The translations under genes and the position numbers were made by a program. This document shows positions 60,458-64,000 of a stretch of DNA of 64,000 nucleotides, in pieces. The notes beneath the pieces were generated by a model. That model searched no databases, was not told the origin of the DNA, and saw only the letters and a list, made by a program, of their open reading frames with translations. Every line of letters begins with the position of its first letter. The first letter of the stretch is position 1. This DNA is from Butyrivibrio sp. INlla18. Its GTDB lineage: Bacteria; Bacillota; Clostridia; Lachnospirales; Lachnospiraceae. The stretch spans positions 62,001-126,000 of the forward strand of contig NZ_FMXK01000004.1 of the NCBI RefSeq assembly GCF_900103635.1. Reading direction: 5' to 3'.

Positions 60458-62394
60458 AGATACCTCTCATACCACTGCTGGAAGATGTAGAAGGACCAGG
60501 CAATCTTACTGTAGTTTGCACCAGTAGCTGGGCCAGCATCTCCATTAACAATATAGTTATCTATATACTTTGATACAAAGTCCGCATCAAATATACCCTG
60601 TTTCTTAAGGTAGTCTGCGTTACTGTAATCAAGGAGCTGATCCTTTAATGGTCCGCGAAGCCACTTATCCATAGGAACGCCAAAACCAGTCTTTGGTCTT
60701 TCTAAAAGTTCCCTTGGAATGTAGTCATATGCAAGATCCTTGAGAATATGCTTCTTGTCTCCTTTGTGATACTTGAAGCTATGTGGGATTCTGAAGGAGT
60801 ACTCCATAACCTCTGTGTCCATGATAGGACATCTATTTTCAAGAGAATACTTCATAGAAGCTCTATCCATCTTGACCAAGATATCATCAGGAAGGTAGGT
60901 ATCCATATCAAGGAGCATTCTTCTGATCTGGTAGTCCTTAACATTATACAAGCTCTCAATAGGATAAAGAACTGGCTGTTTATTTGCAGGATCGTTGTAG
61001 TCAGTCTTTAGGTACTCCATTGCTGTCATTGGAGTATCAAACTCTGGCATTCCTGAAACAAATGCGTGAGCAGATGTGATATATCCGCTTGATACCAGCT
61101 GAGTCTTGGTCTCGTGGTCTCTGTTGCCAGCTACCACTTTTACTCTAAATGGCATCTTGTCAATAAGCTTGCCGTTTCCTAAAGGAAGCTTACCAATAGC
61201 ATTTACCACATGTCCTGGTGCATTTAAGAGCTGCGCTGTTCTGACATTGTCATATATGTTGTAACCGCAAAAGAACTCATCTCCTCCATCACCAGAAAGA
61301 GCTACTGTAACATCTTTTCTGGCAAGCTTACTAACAAGCATAGAAGGAATCTCAGAGTTATCAGCAAATGGCTCATCATAGTACTGAGCAATGCTACTGA
61401 CCTGATCAAACATCTCTTTTTCTGTGATATAGAGCTCTGTGTGATCAGTTCCAAGGTGCTTTGCTATCTCTTTTGCATATTCAGCTTCGTTGTAGCTTGG
61501 AACATCAAATCCGATACAGAAGGTCTTAACTGGTCTGTCTGAATGTTCCTGAGCAATAGCTGTAATAAGTGAAGAATCATATCCACCTGAAAGGAAGGTT
61601 CCAAGAGGAACATCCGCGATCATTCTGGATGCTACTGATTTCTTTAATCTCTCCTTAAGACCAGCCTTAGCCTCTTCGTAGCTTCCGATCTGATCTTTTG
61701 ACTTTTCAGCGTAGACTTTTTTGACATCCCAATACTTCCACTTGGTGATCTCACCGTGGTGGAATCTAAGGATACCGCCTGCCTCAAGCTTATATACATC
61801 AGTAAAGATAGACTCTGGTGCAGCTATGTACTGCTGATAGAGGTATCTTGAAATAACCTGTTTTCTAACCTCAGGCTTAAATCCAGGACACTGCATGATT
61901 GGCTTAAGTTCTGATCCAAATACGATATTCTCGCCATCTACCCAGTAAAAGAGTGGCTTCTTACCAATCCTATCTCTAATAAGGAATATCTCGTCTGTCT
62001 CTCTGTCATAAAGAGCAATAGCAAACATACCATGGATATGGTCAACCATATTGATTCCCCATTTGAGGTAGGAAGCGATGATGACTTCAGTATCGCAGTT
62101 TGATTTAAAGGTATAATCTGAAAGTTCCTTTTTGAGCTCGAGGAAGTTGTAGATCTCACCATTAAATACGATAGATACTCTTCCATTTTCTGAATGCATA
62201 GGCTGATGTCCAAGTGGAGAAAGATCCTGAATAGAAAGTCTTCTCTGGGCAAAGCCTATAACATAATCGTCTGTACCGTCGTAAAGTTCAACGCCACTAT
62301 CATTTGGTCCTCTGTGGATCATGGTGTCGTTCATCGTCCGGAGTTCATCTTCTGTTATTCTCTTTTTAGAAACATATCCGCAAATGCCGCACAT
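60448..62394 (-). CDS. asnB: Asparagine synthase-type amidotransferase (glutamine-hydrolysing), copy 2
   Basis: 648 aa. Cys2 in MCGICGYVSK, a glutaminase domain ending near residue 200, and a synthetase PP-loop FLSGGYDSSLITAI plus ALSGDGGDEFFCGYN. Near identical layout to copy 1 but clearly diverged in sequence, so an old duplication or separate acquisition. Likely amidates a glycan or precursor rather than aspartate; the sequence cannot tell. Confidence 0.9.
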   Translation of the reverse strand: MCGICGYVSKKRITEDELRTMNDTMIHRGPNDSGVELYDGTDDYVIGFAQRRLSIQDLSPLGHQPMHSENGRVSIVFNGEIYNFLELKKELSDYTFKSNCDTEVIIASYLKWGINMVDHIHGMFAIALYDRETDEIFLIRDRIGKKPLFYWVDGENIVFGSELKPIMQCPGFKPEVRKQVISRYLYQQYIAAPESIFTDVYKLEAGGILRFHHGEITKWKYWDVKKVYAEKSKDQIGSYEEAKAGLKERLKKSVASRMIADVPLGTFLSGGYDSSLITAIAQEHSDRPVKTFCIGFDVPSYNEAEYAKEIAKHLGTDHTELYITEKEMFDQVSSIAQYYDEPFADNSEIPSMLVSKLARKDVTVALSGDGGDEFFCGYNIYDNVRTAQLLNAPGHVVNAIGKLPLGNGKLIDKMPFRVKVVAGNRDHETKTQLVSSGYITSAHAFVSGMPEFDTPMTAMEYLKTDYNDPANKQPVLYPIESLYNVKDYQIRRMLLDMDTYLPDDILVKMDRASMKYSLENRCPIMDTEVMEYSFRIPHSFKYHKGDKKHILKDLAYDYIPRELLERPKTGFGVPMDKWLRGPLKDQLLDYSNADYLKKQGIFDADFVSKYIDNYIVNGDAGPATGANYSKIAWSFYIFQQWYERYLCI

Positions 62395-62402
62395 AATCTA
62401 AG

Positions 62403-63512
62403 TTAGTCCTTTTTTTCTTTAACTATTTCTTCCAGATAATCTCTCCACTGCTCATATACAGTCTGAACATTGGCAATTTCTGAAACCTTTGATGCTTCTT
62501 TTCCAAATCTGTCTGCAAGTTCTTTATCTTCGATAAGTTTGCAGATCCTATCAGCAAGGGCCTCGTGGTCACCTACAGGTACAAGGAAGCCGTTTTCGCC
62601 ATCTCTTATAACCATCTTTGGTCCGCCAGGAGGGCAATCCGTAGATACTACAGGCATTCCCATTGCCATTGCTTCCAAGAGGGAATTAGGAAATCCTTCA
62701 TAGTCTGAACTGTAAGCATAAACCTCTGCCTTAGGTATTTCCTTGTCTATCTCATTGCAGCTTCCCATGAGAAATACGCAGTTTTCTAAATGGTGCTCTG
62801 CAATTTTCTTTTCTACTTTTTCTTTGGTTCCGTCAAAAGAATCAGGTCCATAGATCTTGAGCACGTAATCAGGGTGCTTGTCGTGAACTATAGCAAAGGC
62901 ATCTACCAGCATCGGATGGTTCTTGAAATCTACGATCCTTGCGTGGTTTACCACAACCTTTTCTTTTACTTCAGGTCTCTTAACTCCAATAAACTTTGGA
63001 TTTAATGGATTCATGATGATCCTTGAGTTGTCCTGAAGATATGGTTTAAAGAACTCTCTTTGCTGCTGAGTCTGGAATACACAGCCTGCAGCTCTTGGGA
63101 AAAGCCATTTGATCTGTATCTTATCTGAGAAGGAATCATAAAAGCCTATAGGATTGATCCTGATGGAGATAACTGTAGGTATTCCAAATCCCTTATTGGC
63201 CATAAGTGCTCTATAGTTTGCTCTGTGAGCAAAGGCAACAAGCACATCAGGTCTGTATTCCTTAAGGAACTCTTTAAGGTACTTAACTCGTAAAAGAAAC
63301 TTTGTAACCCGGCCCTTCTTTTCATCAGTATCCTTGAGACCTACATGGACTCTTGTGACTCTCTCATCAAGCTCATATTCATTTTCATCGTACCATTCAG
63401 TTGCAACGTATACTTTGTAGCCTTCTTCTGCAAATTTGTTTGCAAGGTTTGTGACTACTCTCTCTGCGCCGCCCTGAACAAGGCAGTTTAAATGGAAAGC
63501 TATTGTCTTCAT
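62403..63512 (-). CDS. GT4 family glycosyltransferase
   Basis: 369 aa. FHLNCLVQGGAERVVTNLANKFAEEG, then VVNHARIVDFKNHPMLVDAFAIV and SDYEGFPNSLLEAMAMGMPVVSTDCPPGGPKMVI, standard GT-B/GT4 motifs. Very like the GT4 genes either side, as expected of tandem copies. Lies 6 bp after the preceding GT4 gene's stop. Confidence 0.92.
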   Translation of the reverse strand: MKTIAFHLNCLVQGGAERVVTNLANKFAEEGYKVYVATEWYDENEYELDERVTRVHVGLKDTDEKKGRVTKFLLRVKYLKEFLKEYRPDVLVAFAHRANYRALMANKGFGIPTVISIRINPIGFYDSFSDKIQIKWLFPRAAGCVFQTQQQREFFKPYLQDNSRIIMNPLNPKFIGVKRPEVKEKVVVNHARIVDFKNHPMLVDAFAIVHDKHPDYVLKIYGPDSFDGTKEKVEKKIAEHHLENCVFLMGSCNEIDKEIPKAEVYAYSSDYEGFPNSLLEAMAMGMPVVSTDCPPGGPKMVIRDGENGFLVPVGDHEALADRICKLIEDKELADRFGKEASKVSEIANVQTVYEQWRDYLEEIVKEKKD

Positions 63513-63518
63513 AAAGTA

Positions 63519-64000
63519 TCACTCATATCTTTTAAATATTTCATGAGCGCTGGCCTGATATTTTTCAGGTGTATAGAAAAGCGCTCTCTCATAAGCCTTT
63601 TCTGAATAGTGCTTCATCTTTTCATCACTATCCAAAAGAGCTATTATCTGATCCGCAAGGACTCTTTCTTCATCAGATATATCTTCCGGATTCATGTTTA
63701 CTTCTTCGCTCATATCAGGAACCAGAATACCAAACTCGCCTTCAATTGGCTTTGTTATGCTGTCGCCATTTGGAATCTCTTTTATCAGAGCGTTGTACTG
63801 ATCCTCGTTTAAAAGGATCTCTCTAGGTCCTGTCTTACAATCTGCAGAAATAAGAGGCTTTTTGAGAGCCATTGCCTCTAAGACTGCATTTGGGAAGCCT
63901 TCATGGTTGGAGCTACATACGTAGACATCTGATTTAGCAACATATGGGAATGGGTTCTTTCTAACTCCTGGAAAAGCTACCTTTTCTTTGATTCCAAGGC
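63519..64000 (-). CDS. GT4 family glycosyltransferase (5' end outside window)
   Basis: C-terminal ~160 residues only. The frame runs off the window end; the first complete codon is at 63998. It reads LGIKEKVAFPGVRKNPFPYV, SSNHEGFPNAVLEAMALKKPLIS and GPREILL, the GT4 donor-binding region. A further gene of the polysaccharide operon, which extends beyond the window. Confidence 0.88.
   Translation of the reverse strand, partial: LGIKEKVAFPGVRKNPFPYVAKSDVYVCSSNHEGFPNAVLEAMALKKPLISADCKTGPREILLNEDQYNALIKEIPNGDSITKPIEGEFGILVPDMSEEVNMNPEDISDEERVLADQIIALLDSDEKMKHYSEKAYERALFYTPEKYQASAHEIFKRYE

Noticed and set aside
1..64000. tRNA, rRNA or insertion sequences
   Set aside because: No TWC-loop-like GGTTCGA with a matching acceptor stem, no rRNA-like stretches and no transposase motifs were noticed while reading. 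A tRNAscan and IS search would settle it.

Overview
The window looks like a chromosomal segment of a low-to-moderate GC, strictly anaerobic Firmicute of the Lachnospiraceae (Butyrivibrio/Pseudobutyrivibrio-like). This is an inference from Gram-positive lipoproteins, strong GGAGG ribosome sites, an Rnf complex, rubrerythrin, NH3-dependent NadE and the style of the surface-polysaccharide genes. No rRNA, tRNA, CRISPR array or insertion sequence was seen.

Layout. 1-4686 (minus): branched-chain amino acid ABC transporter livJ-H-M-G-F, with livF cut by the window edge and a weak hairpin after livJ. 4847-6177: three small unknown genes. 6188-10518 (minus): a chemoreceptor, a sugar-type solute-binding lipoprotein and a CLC-F-like (fluoride-type) transporter. 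10625-17374: cobalamin lower-loop assembly (cobT-cobU-cobS-cbiB, then a membrane-fused spermidine-synthase-like gene; divergent threonine-phosphate decarboxylase). 17483-21365: methionine ABC transporter metQ ... metNI, interrupted by a 185-bp fold-back element and two small exported proteins. 21402-25957 (minus): methyltransferase, HAD phosphatase, remnant of a flavodoxin-like gene, MATE exporter, DUF2130 protein.

26076-31948 is the most unusual part. Three arrays of a short motif (TTTAGCC[T/G]AA and its reverse complement) strictly alternate in orientation. Two arrays flank a gene for a PD-(D/E)XK-nuclease-like protein (26516-27310). The third lies beyond the NAD salvage operon nrtR-pncA-nadR-type adenylyltransferase-pncB-nadE (27673-31442). 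Spacing is nearly invariant: 30-31 bp from forward to reverse motif and 44-45 bp from reverse to the next forward motif. In two places the second interval is longer by 10-11 bp, one helical turn. I know of no described element of this form.

32129-37202 (minus): rnfCDGEAB, the ferredoxin:NAD+ oxidoreductase ion pump. 37423-39202 (plus): a DEDD exonuclease and rubrerythrin. 39253-39510: a small unknown gene.

39707-64000 (minus) is one long co-directional surface-polysaccharide cluster with gaps under about 40 bp and many overlaps. It holds glycosyltransferases (GT2, GT4, GT11, GT17), pyruvyl transferase, Wzx flippase, Wzy-like polymerase, an ABC exporter, an MBOAT/SGNH O-acetylation pair, two AsnB-type amidotransferases and a terminal GH88/105-like hydrolase. 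Together they would build, decorate (fucose-like, pyruvyl, acetyl, amide), export and possibly trim a cell-surface glycan.
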